Below, in pieces: positions 1 to 5,542 of a stretch of 6,199 bases of DNA. Each line of letters starts with the position of its first letter. Within the stretch, counting starts at the first letter, position 1. The notes below the pieces were generated by a model. The model had not been told where the DNA came from. It was given only the letters and a program-made list of their open reading frames with translations, and made no database searches. The translations under genes were made by a program, and so were the position numbers. Source of the stretch: a candidate division Zixibacteria bacterium DG_27 (GTDB lineage Bacteria > Zixibacteria > MSB-5A5 > DG-27); the NCBI GenBank assembly GCA_001302725.1, contig LIZU01000081.1, positions 1 through 6,199 on the forward strand, written 5' to 3'.

Positions 1-1
1 C

Positions 2-370
2 ACCAAGACCGGAGTGGTTGGAGGCGTTCTGGCGGCGTGGGATAGCCCCGAGGAGCTCTTCTTGGAAGCTGCAGCAGCATCAATTCCTTTGGAATTCAAC
101 CTGGCCCAGAATTACCCCAACCCCTTCAACGCCAGAACTGAGATAGACTTTGCTTTGAAGGAGGCAGGTTATACCACTCTCAAGATATACAACTTGAAGG
201 GCCAAGAGGTAAAAACCCTGCTGGAGGCGGAGATGCTTCCTGGAAAACACAGGACGATCTGGGAGGGGAAGGATAATTCCGATCGTCCGGCCTCAAGCGG
301 CATTTACTTCTACGGTCTCACCTGCGGTGAGAGCTATGCTGATGTCAAGAGGATGGTGTTGCTCAAATAG
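2..370 (+). CDS. Secreted/surface protein, C-terminal fragment with type IX sorting-type domain (5' truncated)
   Basis: The reading frame is open from the left edge (codons in phase from base 2) to the TAG at 368-370, so this is the last 122 residues of a longer protein. The in-frame GTG at 14 is not a credible start. After an acidic stretch (residues about 15-26), residues about 29-122 form a T9SS type A sorting domain or FlgD-Ig-like tail. Its signature runs in order: LAQNYPNPFN, then TEIDFAL, LKIYNLKGQEV, a G-x-H-x-x-x-W-E-G-K-D turn, SGIYFYGL and a basic-hydrophobic end (VKRMVLLK). In this family the domain directs export through the type IX secretion system and is usually cleaved or used for surface attachment; that role is inferred here. 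The catalytic or binding part of the protein lies outside the window, so its function cannot be told. In some candidate phyla this domain occurs without a proven T9SS. Confidence 0.9.
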   Translation, partial: TKTGVVGGVLAAWDSPEELFLEAAAASIPLEFNLAQNYPNPFNARTEIDFALKEAGYTTLKIYNLKGQEVKTLLEAEMLPGKHRTIWEGKDNSDRPASSGIYFYGLTCGESYADVKRMVLLK

Positions 371-512
371 CCAGAAGGGGAGGCCAACAGTTTCTGGTGT
401 GGGGCTCTAGCTTCCAAATGGAAAGAGCGGCTTGTCGAAAGTAGCCGCTCCGACGGCGGGATCTAAACCACCGCCAGTAGTCTTAGATACATTGCCGGCA
501 GGTGACGCTGGC
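371..512. other. Intergenic region with consecutive inverted repeats
   Basis: Five short inverted repeats follow one another directly after the stop of the secreted-protein gene. CCAGAA (371-376) pairs with TTCTGG (392-397). TTCCA (412-416) pairs with TGGAA (419-423). GAGCGGCT (425-432) pairs with AGCCGCTC (443-450). GGCGG (455-459) pairs with CCGCC (471-475). GCCGGC (494-499) pairs with GCTGGC (507-512) through one G-U. An alternative pairing, ATCTAA (461-466) with TTAGAT (483-488), competes with the fourth. Open frames here are short, lack convincing ribosome binding sites and resemble no family I know. It may be a 3' UTR or termination zone between converging transcripts, a small structured RNA, or a copy of a dispersed palindromic repeat. 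The sequence alone does not decide. Confidence 0.5.
425..450 (-). terminator. Strongest hairpin in the convergent gap; possible weak terminator
   Basis: A perfect 8-bp GC-rich stem (425-432 with 443-450) encloses a 10-base loop. Read leftward (- strand) it is followed at once by a short pyrimidine run, CTTTCC, so it could end the transcript of the small gene that stops at 538. The T tract is much shorter than in a typical intrinsic terminator. In the + direction there is no T tract at all. A Rho-dependent end or a purely structural role is equally possible. Confidence 0.25.
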
Positions 513-537
513 CGAATTACGACCCTCTCCCCGCACT

Positions 538-753
538 TCACTCGCTCTCCATTTCGTATCTGGAGGTGGGATGCTTCGGCTCCTCCTCGTCTTGGGCCCA
601 AGCGAGGACGTAGTGGAGAGTCTGGTTTGGTTCGTCGGATTCGCCGTCAAGGGTTACAAAGGTGTTGATTATCGTCCATCCCAGGTTCAGGTACTTATTG
701 GCCTGTTCGTTGTCAATTGTATCGACAACCTCTTTAACTTTGGTCAGCTTCAC
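538..753 (-). CDS. Small conserved-looking hypothetical protein (71 aa)
   Basis: I do not recognise a named family. The gene starts with GTG (753-751), placed by a near-perfect Shine-Dalgarno AAGGAGG (758-764) only 4 bases upstream, and ends in TGA at 538-540. The product is acidic and soluble, with no signal peptide or membrane segment. It has an amphipathic start (KVKEVVDTIDNEQANKYL), a compact core built around LGWTIINTF and LHYVLAWAQ, and a charged tail rich in E and D. The pattern 'x-N-x-Y-L-x-x-G-W-x-(I/L)-(I/L)-x-T ... Y-V-L-x-W' recalls small stand-alone hypothetical proteins scattered among bacteria, some with no assigned function; this is from memory and unverified. It lies downstream of gyrB on the same strand but has its own likely promoter about 215 bases upstream, so it is probably transcribed separately. 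The opposite strand is also open here, but that translation is unlike any protein and lacks a comparable ribosome binding site. Confidence 0.75.
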   Translation of the reverse strand: MKLTKVKEVVDTIDNEQANKYLNLGWTIINTFVTLDGESDEPNQTLHYVLAWAQDEEEPKHPTSRYEMESE

Positions 754-757
754 TGAT

Positions 758-764
758 CCTCCTT
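758..764 (-). promoter_or_regulatory. Strong Shine-Dalgarno deciding the GTG start of the small gene
   Basis: On the - strand the sequence reads AAGGAGG, then ATCA, then GTG. This is the best ribosome binding site in the window. It both fixes the GTG at 753 as start and argues that the short frame is a real gene. Confidence 0.8.
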
Positions 765-965
765 TTCACAGACTATTATTCCGCCCTAGAGCCGGGATTT
801 GGCTTTGTGTTCATCTCATAATGGACTGGGCGACTGAACCTGGAGTCGCTCATTCAGAAACCGCCTCCAGATACAAGCCACCTGATACTTCAACGTCTGA
901 ATTCGAATAAACTTGAGGTCTCCCCAATCTTTTTGCTTCTCCGATCTACCCCACGCTGAAAGATG

Positions 966-994
966 AAAATATGAAGCCACTGCGATTATGTCAA
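966..994 (-). promoter_or_regulatory. Sigma70-like promoter upstream of the small gene
   Basis: On the - strand a perfect TTGACA (-35, bases 994-989) is followed after exactly 17 bases by TATTTT (-10, bases 971-966; 4 of 6 matches). Transcription would start near 959 and run leftward. This gives an untranslated leader of about 205 bases ahead of the GTG at 753. The assignment rests on box match and spacing only. Confidence 0.55.
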
Positions 995-1081
995 GAACTA
1001 CCTTTTGCTCGACTTCAAAAAATATTCGTGCCCGCTTCCGGGGAGGCTGAGATGATGAGTCCAGAAGGCCAGAGCTTGGCG

Positions 1082-3043
1082 CTACACGTCCAGGTTCCTG
1101 ACGTACTTGGCGTGCTCTTCTATGAATTTCCGCCTGGGCTCCACCCGGTCCCCCATCAGGGTAGTGAAAATATGGTCGGCCTCGGCGGCGCTCTCCACGG
1201 TGACCTGCAGGAGAGTTCGGGTTTCCGGATCCATGGTGGTTCTCCAGAGCTGCTCCGGGTTCATCTCTCCTAAGCCCTTGTATCTCTGTATGGTGACGCC
1301 CTCCTTTCCCAGCCGTTCTGTGAGCCGGTCGCGCTCCTCGTCGGAATAGCCGTAGAGCTCCTCTTTCCCCTTCTTCAATCGATACAAAGGGGGCTGGGCG
1401 ATGTAAACGTATCCGGCCTCAATCAGCTCCCTCATGTAGCGATACAAGAAGGTCAGAATCAGGGTGCGGATGTGGGAGCCGTCGACGTCGGCGTCGGTCA
1501 TGATGATGACCTTGTGGTAGCGGGTTTTGCTTAAATCAAATTCGTCGGTGCCGATTCCGGTTCCCAGGGCGGTGATGATGGTGCGAATCTCGTCGTTGGA
1601 GAGAATTCGGTCCAGACGGGTCTTCTCGACATTGAGGATCTTCCCCCGGAGAGGCAGAATGGCCTGAAAGCGCCGGTCCCGTCCCTGCTTGGCGGAGCCG
1701 CCAGCAGAATCGCCCTCCACGATGTAAAGCTCACAAGTTTCCGGGTCCTCGATGGAGCAATCTGCTAGCTTCCCCGGCAACCCCGAAGACTCCAGGGCCG
1801 ATTTCCGGCGCACCAGCTCGCGAGCCTTCCGGGCGGCCTCCCGGGAACGGGCCGCCCCCCGGCATTTCTCCACGATCTTTCTGGCAACCGCGGGGTTCTC
1901 CTCGAAGAAGGTTCCCAGACCATCCCCGACGATCGACTCCACGACGCCCTTGACCTCGGAGTTGCCCAGCTTGGTCTTGGTCTGGCCCTCGAACTGCGGA
2001 TCCGGAATCTTCACCGCGACCACGGCGGTGATCCCCTCCCGACAGTCCTCTCCTACAAGCGGGGGCTCTCCGTTTTTGAGGAGATTGTTCTTCTTGGCGT
2101 ATTCGTTAATGGTCCGGGTTAGGGCGGATTTGAATCCCACCAGGTGGGTGCCTCCCTCCAGAGTGTTGATGTTGTTCACGTAGGTGAAAATATTCTCGGC
2201 GTAACCGTCACAATATTGGATGGCAATGCCGACCTCGGTGGTGTCTTTAGCGGTCGAAAAGGAGATCGGTTTGTGATATATAGGGTTTTTGTTCTCGTTT
2301 AAGTATTTCACGAAAGCGGAAAGCCCTCCCTTGTAAAGAAAGGATTCTGACTTCCCGTCCCTCTCGTCAGTGAAGTCTATCTTCAGCCCGGCGTTCAGGA
2401 AGGCCATCTCCTTCAGACGACCAGCGACGATGTCATAGGAGAAATCCCTTTTCTGGAATATCAAGGGGTCGGGCATGAAGGTGGTCTTGGTGCCGGACTG
2501 TTTCCTCTTGCCGATTTTCTTAAGCGGCGTGGTCGCCTGTCCGCGCTCGTATCTCTGGAAGTAGACAGTCCCGTCACGGCCGACCTCCACCTCGCACCAC
2601 TCGGACAGAGCGTTTACAACCGAGACCCCCACTCCGTGGAGGCCGCCTGAGACCTTGTAGGTTTGGTGATCGAATTTCCCACCGGCGTGAAGCATCGTCA
2701 TGACGACCTCTAGGGCGGGCTTTTTCTGGGTGGGGTGTTTGTCTACCGGGATACCACGACCGTTATCGAAGACGGTGACAGACCCGTCCTTATGAAACCA
2801 TACTTTTATTTGGTCGCAGAAGCCGGTCATGGCTTCGTCGATGGAGTTGTCGACCACCTCGTAAACCAGATGATGCAACCCTCTCACGGCGACATCTCCG
2901 ATATACATCGCCGGTCTTCGCCTGACAGCCTCCAACCCTTTCAGAACCTGAATGGTGGAGGCGTCGTAGGCACCGGCCTCGACTACCTTTGTAATTTCTT
3001 CTTCTCCCGTAAAGGCTCCTTCAGGAATTCCAGCTCTTGTCAT
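1082..3043 (-). CDS. gyrB: DNA gyrase subunit B
   Basis: GyrB is the ATPase subunit of type IIA topoisomerase. With GyrA (not in this window) it introduces negative supercoils using ATP. All landmarks of the 653-residue product are visible. The GHKL ATPase domain has Glu62 and Asn66 (EVVDN), DNGRGIP at 93-99, GGKF at 121-124 and SGGLHGVG at 132-139. The transducer has QTKTKLG at 354-360, with the gamma-phosphate lysine at 356. The TOPRIM domain has EGDSAGG at 443-449 and DADVDGSH at 517-524. The C-terminal motif QRYKGLGEMNP is at 586-596. The length fits the short GyrB type, without the roughly 170-residue insertion of the E. coli enzyme. Compared with E. coli there are about 20 extra N-terminal residues before the conserved tyrosine (Tyr26). 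Residues at the coumarin sites (Arg156, Thr185) and quinolone-related sites (Asp445, Arg466) are normal for bacteria. A ParE assignment is less likely given the dciA neighbour and the SAKQGRDR context. It starts 22 bases after the dciA stop, so the two are probably cotranscribed. Its own Shine-Dalgarno is weak (GAAAGAG). Confidence 0.97.
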   Translation of the reverse strand: MTRAGIPEGAFTGEEEITKVVEAGAYDASTIQVLKGLEAVRRRPAMYIGDVAVRGLHHLVYEVVDNSIDEAMTGFCDQIKVWFHKDGSVTVFDNGRGIPVDKHPTQKKPALEVVMTMLHAGGKFDHQTYKVSGGLHGVGVSVVNALSEWCEVEVGRDGTVYFQRYERGQATTPLKKIGKRKQSGTKTTFMPDPLIFQKRDFSYDIVAGRLKEMAFLNAGLKIDFTDERDGKSESFLYKGGLSAFVKYLNENKNPIYHKPISFSTAKDTTEVGIAIQYCDGYAENIFTYVNNINTLEGGTHLVGFKSALTRTINEYAKKNNLLKNGEPPLVGEDCREGITAVVAVKIPDPQFEGQTKTKLGNSEVKGVVESIVGDGLGTFFEENPAVARKIVEKCRGAARSREAARKARELVRRKSALESSGLPGKLADCSIEDPETCELYIVEGDSAGGSAKQGRDRRFQAILPLRGKILNVEKTRLDRILSNDEIRTIITALGTGIGTDEFDLSKTRYHKVIIMTDADVDGSHIRTLILTFLYRYMRELIEAGYVYIAQPPLYRLKKGKEELYGYSDEERDRLTERLGKEGVTIQRYKGLGEMNPEQLWRTTMDPETRTLLQVTVESAAEADHIFTTLMGDRVEPRRKFIEEHAKYVRNLDV

Positions 3044-3065
3044 CTCAAAGCTCTTTCTTCGGCTA

Positions 3066-3362
3066 CTAGGCCTGTGTAAAGACTATGTCCTTGACCACCT
3101 CTTTGCCGATGGAGCGGTTCAATTCACTAATCAGTCGAGGCTTGAGGTATAAAAGCTCATTTCTCCAGGGAGCGGATTCCACCCTGACAAAAAGCTTAGA
3201 ATCCTCGACCTTGTATGCCTCCGATACCCTGGAGATCCCCTCTCCGCAGACCTCGTTCCACTTCTGAACCGCCGTAAGTTCCAACAATCTGGTCTGATAT
3301 CCCGCACCTTTGAGACTGCGGGAGAGGATTTTCCCTAAGGGCTCAAAAGAGTTTCCTTTAAT
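3066..3362 (-). CDS. dciA: DciA (DUF721) family replication protein, apparent non-canonical ATT start
   Basis: DciA is a small protein that helps the replicative helicase DnaB act on DNA in most bacteria lacking DnaC or DnaI. The KH-like core is clear: QKWNEVCGEGIS, then LFVRVESAPWRNELLYLKPRLISELN and the final VKDIVF. The first ATG/GTG/TTG-type codon in frame is TTG at 3287, giving 73 residues. That start would cut off the family's usual N-terminal helix, which is present upstream in frame as FEPLGKILSRSLKGAGYQTRL. The frame stays open back to a TAG at 3396-3398 and contains no ATG, GTG or TTG before 3287. A strong GGAGG (3372-3376) stands 6 bases before ATA (3365-3363) and 9 before ATT (3362-3360). 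I chose ATT (98 residues) because AUU is an accepted rare start, as in infC; ATA would add one residue. It lies directly upstream of gyrB, a classic pairing. Family assignment is firm; the exact start is not. Confidence 0.85.
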   Translation of the reverse strand: MKGNSFEPLGKILSRSLKGAGYQTRLLELTAVQKWNEVCGEGISRVSEAYKVEDSKLFVRVESAPWRNELLYLKPRLISELNRSIGKEVVKDIVFTQA

Positions 3363-3371
3363 TATTTTCGA

Positions 3372-3376
3372 CCTCC
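3372..3376 (-). promoter_or_regulatory. Shine-Dalgarno GGAGG for the extended dciA start
   Basis: On the - strand the sequence reads TGGAGGTCGAAAATAATT. The GGAGG is well placed for ATA or ATT but for no standard start codon. The TTG at 3287 has no comparable site before it. This is the main sequence argument for initiation upstream of 3287. Confidence 0.55.
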
Positions 3377-3412
3377 AGGGAACTGGCTTAAGTCGCTACA
3401 AGTTAATAACAT

Positions 3413-3441
3413 AATTTAACATAACAGACCCGAAATTGCAA
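3413..3441 (-). promoter_or_regulatory. Likely promoter of the dciA-gyrB operon
   Basis: On the - strand TTGCAA (3441-3436; 4 of 6 to the -35 consensus) and TAAATT (3418-3413; 4 of 6 to the -10) are exactly 17 bases apart. A run of nine T on this strand (3460-3452) lies at about -46 to -54, the position of an UP element. The start point would be near 3406, leaving about 44 bases before the proposed dciA start. It sits in the AT-rich part of the 228-base gap between the divergent dciA and NFACT genes. No good DnaA box was seen in this gap. Confidence 0.45.
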
Positions 3442-3626
3442 GTGAAATAGCAAAAAAAAATGCCAATTTTGAGTCCCTGATCGTGGTCTAATTGTTCGTT
3501 TCCGAGTGCCTCCGGTGAGGGTACAAACAAAGGTTTGGGGTGAGCACGTTCAATGAAGATATGGCTTCGGCCGGTCGGCTTGGTTATATTTACGAAACCC
3601 TGGCTGTCGCGAACTGAGAATTCAGT

Positions 3627-5408
3627 ATGATCCTGACCGCCTCTCACATACATTTCTTAGCTTCCGAGTTGCAGGAAACCGTCCGGGGCTGGAGGATAAA
3701 GGAGGTATTCATCATCGCTGCGGAGAGGACTGCAATTCTACAGATACAACAGGGAAAGAGACGGAAATCCCTTTTGCTCTCCGCCCATCCGGAGTTTTGC
3801 CGGGTGGAGCTTTTGGAGAAAACGGGACCGAACTGGGGGAAAGGGCCACACCTGTTCACCTCCATTCAGGGAGGACAGATAACAGAGATCTCTCAGCTCG
3901 ACTTCGATCGCGCTTTAGGATTCTCCGTGGAGAAGAAAAGCGAAATCAGCGCAACCAGAGAGTATCAGTTCGTCCTGGAGTTGACCGGCCCTCAAGCCAA
4001 TCTGGTCTTAGTCGATGCTGAGAGCGGCAAAATCTCGCAGTGCTTGCGAGTCGTTAAGGCCGGCAAGAAAGGGAGCCGGGAGATTGCTCCCGGTAAACTC
4101 TACTGCCCGCTCCCCAAGCACGACAGGCTCTCCCCCCTGGAAGTCAATTCTCGGAAGCTCTCATCTCTGATTGAGAGGGAGCCGGGCAAGAGCTTCAGGG
4201 GCCTGCTTGCCTCCAGCATCTGGGGACTCAACGACTCGATTATTAAGGAGATAGTGGCTCGTTCCGGAATTGGTTTGCGAACGAAGGCCCGACAGCTTTC
4301 AAGGGAAGATTTGACCGCCCTATCCCGAGCCGTCGACCGACTCTATTGCCCCTCGCCTGTGGAGCGCGAAAACGCCGCTGTAATTGTGGATAAAGAAGGG
4401 AACCCGAAGGAGCTTCTGTTCTACGTTCCGACAGAGGTTCCCGAGAAGCTGACGAGAAGCTTCCCCTCCTTGCTTGAAGCCACAAGCTTTTTCTATCGAA
4501 GCTTCATCAAGACCAGAGAGCTCCAGGGAGGGTGGTCGAGGTTGACCCGTAAGGTCAGCAGTTTAGTTGCTAAAACGGGAAGGCGGAAAGAACTGCTTCA
4601 GCAAAGGCTGTCAGAGTCACAACGGAAAGAGCTCTATAAGATCTGTGGGGACCTTTTGATGCTCCAGCCCGATAAGAAGAAGAGAGGCCGAAAAGAGATC
4701 AGTGTCGACAATATCTTCAAAGCGCCTCCAGAGAGAGTCACCATCGATCTTGAACCGAAAATGAGCATTCTGGAAAACGCCAGAGGTTACTACAAGAGAT
4801 TTCGCAAAGCGATCGCTGGCGAGAAGAAACTGGAGGCACAACTGCAGAAGATCAACTCCGACCTTGAAATCCTGAACCGAGCTGAGGAGAGCTTGGAGTC
4901 TGAGCCTGCCGAGTATGTTCTTCTGAATTTGAAAAGGCAATTGGCTCCCCTGGGCATTACCGATGCTCCCCGGGAGGCCAAAAGGACTAAAGTCAGGCCA
5001 AGGGTGGGGGCTGGATTTTGCCCCCGGGAGTTTGTGACCTCGGATGGTTGGAGGGTGCTGGTGGGGAGGAGTGCCAGGGGAAACGATCACCTGACCTTCA
5101 AGATAGCCTCCAGGGAGGATGTCTGGTTTCACGCCCGTGGGGCTCACGGCTCCCATGTGATTTTGAAACGTCCCCGCAAAAAAAGTCAACCCTCGAAGAT
5201 CTCTGTGGAGGAGGCCGCCTCCCTGGCGGCCTATTTCAGCAAACAGAGGACCTCAAGTAAGGTGTCGGTTTCCTACACCTTGGTGAAACATCTCCGCAAG
5301 CCGAGGCGGGCTAAGCCCGGTCTAGTCTTAGTTGAGCAGGAGGAAAGCGTCATGGTGGAGCCGCGATTGCTGAGGCGGGTTGAGTCCTCCAGCAATGCCA
5401 GCGATTAG
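3627..5408 (+). CDS. rqcH: NFACT family protein, RqcH/Rqc2-like ribosome quality control factor
   Basis: Bacterial RqcH binds stalled large ribosomal subunits carrying peptidyl-tRNA and promotes addition of C-terminal alanine tails that mark the peptide for degradation. The 593-residue product has the full NFACT layout. NFACT-N spans about 1-165 (start MILTASHIHFLASEL; GPQANLVLVD at 121-130) and includes the Asp94-Arg95 pair in LDFDRALGF, which matches the DR pair needed for alanine tailing in B. subtilis RqcH. A helix-hairpin-helix-like part (about 184-240) and a helical/coiled-coil segment (about 285-425, with ENARGYYKRFRKA at 383-395) follow. The C-terminal NFACT-R (DUF814) domain covers about 463-580, with GRSARGNDHLTFKIA and DVWFHARGAHGSHVIL. 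It lacks a signal peptide, so it acts in the cytosol; older labels such as fibronectin-binding protein are misleading here. A basic stretch (about 450-460) links the helical part to NFACT-R. The ATG at 3627 fits the family's usual start, although the Shine-Dalgarno is weak. It is divergent from dciA-gyrB. Family is certain; actual tailing activity is inferred. Confidence 0.92.
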   Translation: MILTASHIHFLASELQETVRGWRIKEVFIIAAERTAILQIQQGKRRKSLLLSAHPEFCRVELLEKTGPNWGKGPHLFTSIQGGQITEISQLDFDRALGFSVEKKSEISATREYQFVLELTGPQANLVLVDAESGKISQCLRVVKAGKKGSREIAPGKLYCPLPKHDRLSPLEVNSRKLSSLIEREPGKSFRGLLASSIWGLNDSIIKEIVARSGIGLRTKARQLSREDLTALSRAVDRLYCPSPVERENAAVIVDKEGNPKELLFYVPTEVPEKLTRSFPSLLEATSFFYRSFIKTRELQGGWSRLTRKVSSLVAKTGRRKELLQQRLSESQRKELYKICGDLLMLQPDKKKRGRKEISVDNIFKAPPERVTIDLEPKMSILENARGYYKRFRKAIAGEKKLEAQLQKINSDLEILNRAEESLESEPAEYVLLNLKRQLAPLGITDAPREAKRTKVRPRVGAGFCPREFVTSDGWRVLVGRSARGNDHLTFKIASREDVWFHARGAHGSHVILKRPRKKSQPSKISVEEAASLAAYFSKQRTSSKVSVSYTLVKHLRKPRRAKPGLVLVEQEESVMVEPRLLRRVESSSNASD

Positions 5409-5485
5409 AGGGAAAGGTGGGCGTCTCACGATTTTGCCAACGTTTTTGCAGTTAGAATAGTTCAAAGCGAGCCACAAAGAAACTA

Positions 5486-5513
5486 TTGACAAAGTCCAAG
5501 AGTTCATTAAATT
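5486..5513 (+). promoter_or_regulatory. Sigma70-like promoter of the GAF-PAS gene
   Basis: A perfect TTGACA (5486-5491) is followed after 16 bases by TAAATT (5508-5513; 4 of 6 to the -10 consensus). The start point would fall near 5520, leaving a short leader of about 20 bases before the ATG at 5543. The box lies in the 134-base gap after the NFACT gene, so the downstream gene is probably transcribed on its own. No terminator hairpin was found between 5409 and 5485. Confidence 0.55.
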
Positions 5514-5542
5514 AGAGAGAGAGTTATTTCATTGGATTCAAT

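Larger units (their letters stand above)
754..1081 (-). other. 328-base gap between gyrB and the small gene: leader with hairpin, no further gene seen
   Basis: Read on the - strand, this gap carries the gyrB 3' end, a promoter (966-994), and then a putative leader of about 200 bases before the small GTG gene. The clearest structure in the leader is a perfect 6-bp hairpin, GCGACT (830-835) with AGTCGC (844-849), with an 8-base loop. A weaker 4-bp repeat is AGCC (790-793) with GGCT (801-804). Reading frames in both directions are short and unlike proteins. One leftward frame is open for about 40 codons but has neither a good start nor a ribosome binding site. I do not recognise a riboswitch class. 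No good intrinsic terminator for gyrB is visible: a 4-bp CCCG/CGGG stem near 1030-1043 is followed by a T run (1016-1023 on the + numbering) at too great a distance. Confidence 0.5.

Noticed and set aside
407..601. Leftward open frame of 64 residues overlapping the end of the small gene
   Set aside because: No convincing ribosome binding site, overlaps the better supported 71-residue gene in another frame, and lies across the hairpin-rich region. The composition looks like translated structured DNA.
502..756. Rightward open frame of 84 residues
   Set aside because: It is antisense to the 71-residue gene, which has the strong Shine-Dalgarno, and its translation has no recognisable protein pattern.
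1016..1043. Intrinsic terminator after gyrB (CCCG/CGGG stem and T run on - strand)
   Set aside because: The stem is only 4 bp and the T run begins several bases beyond it, so it does not fit a normal intrinsic terminator.
1752..2183. 143-residue open frame antisense to gyrB
   Set aside because: A shadow of the gyrB codon pattern; the translation is rich in S, R and P with no family resemblance.
3585..3590. TATATT as -10 box for the NFACT gene
   Set aside because: The hexamer 17 bases upstream is TGGCTT, a poor -35; not strong enough to list as a promoter.
3399..3626. Chromosome replication origin next to dciA-gyrB
   Set aside because: dciA-gyrB adjacency and an AT-rich patch are suggestive, but I found no DnaA-box cluster and no dnaA or dnaN nearby.
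3396..3653. Leftward 85-residue open frame between dciA and NFACT
   Set aside because: It crosses the NFACT start and the proposed dciA promoter, ends at the TAG just before the dciA frame, and has no protein-like core.
4617..5189. 190-residue open frame antisense to the NFACT gene
   Set aside because: A shadow of a well supported gene, with no known domain in the translation.
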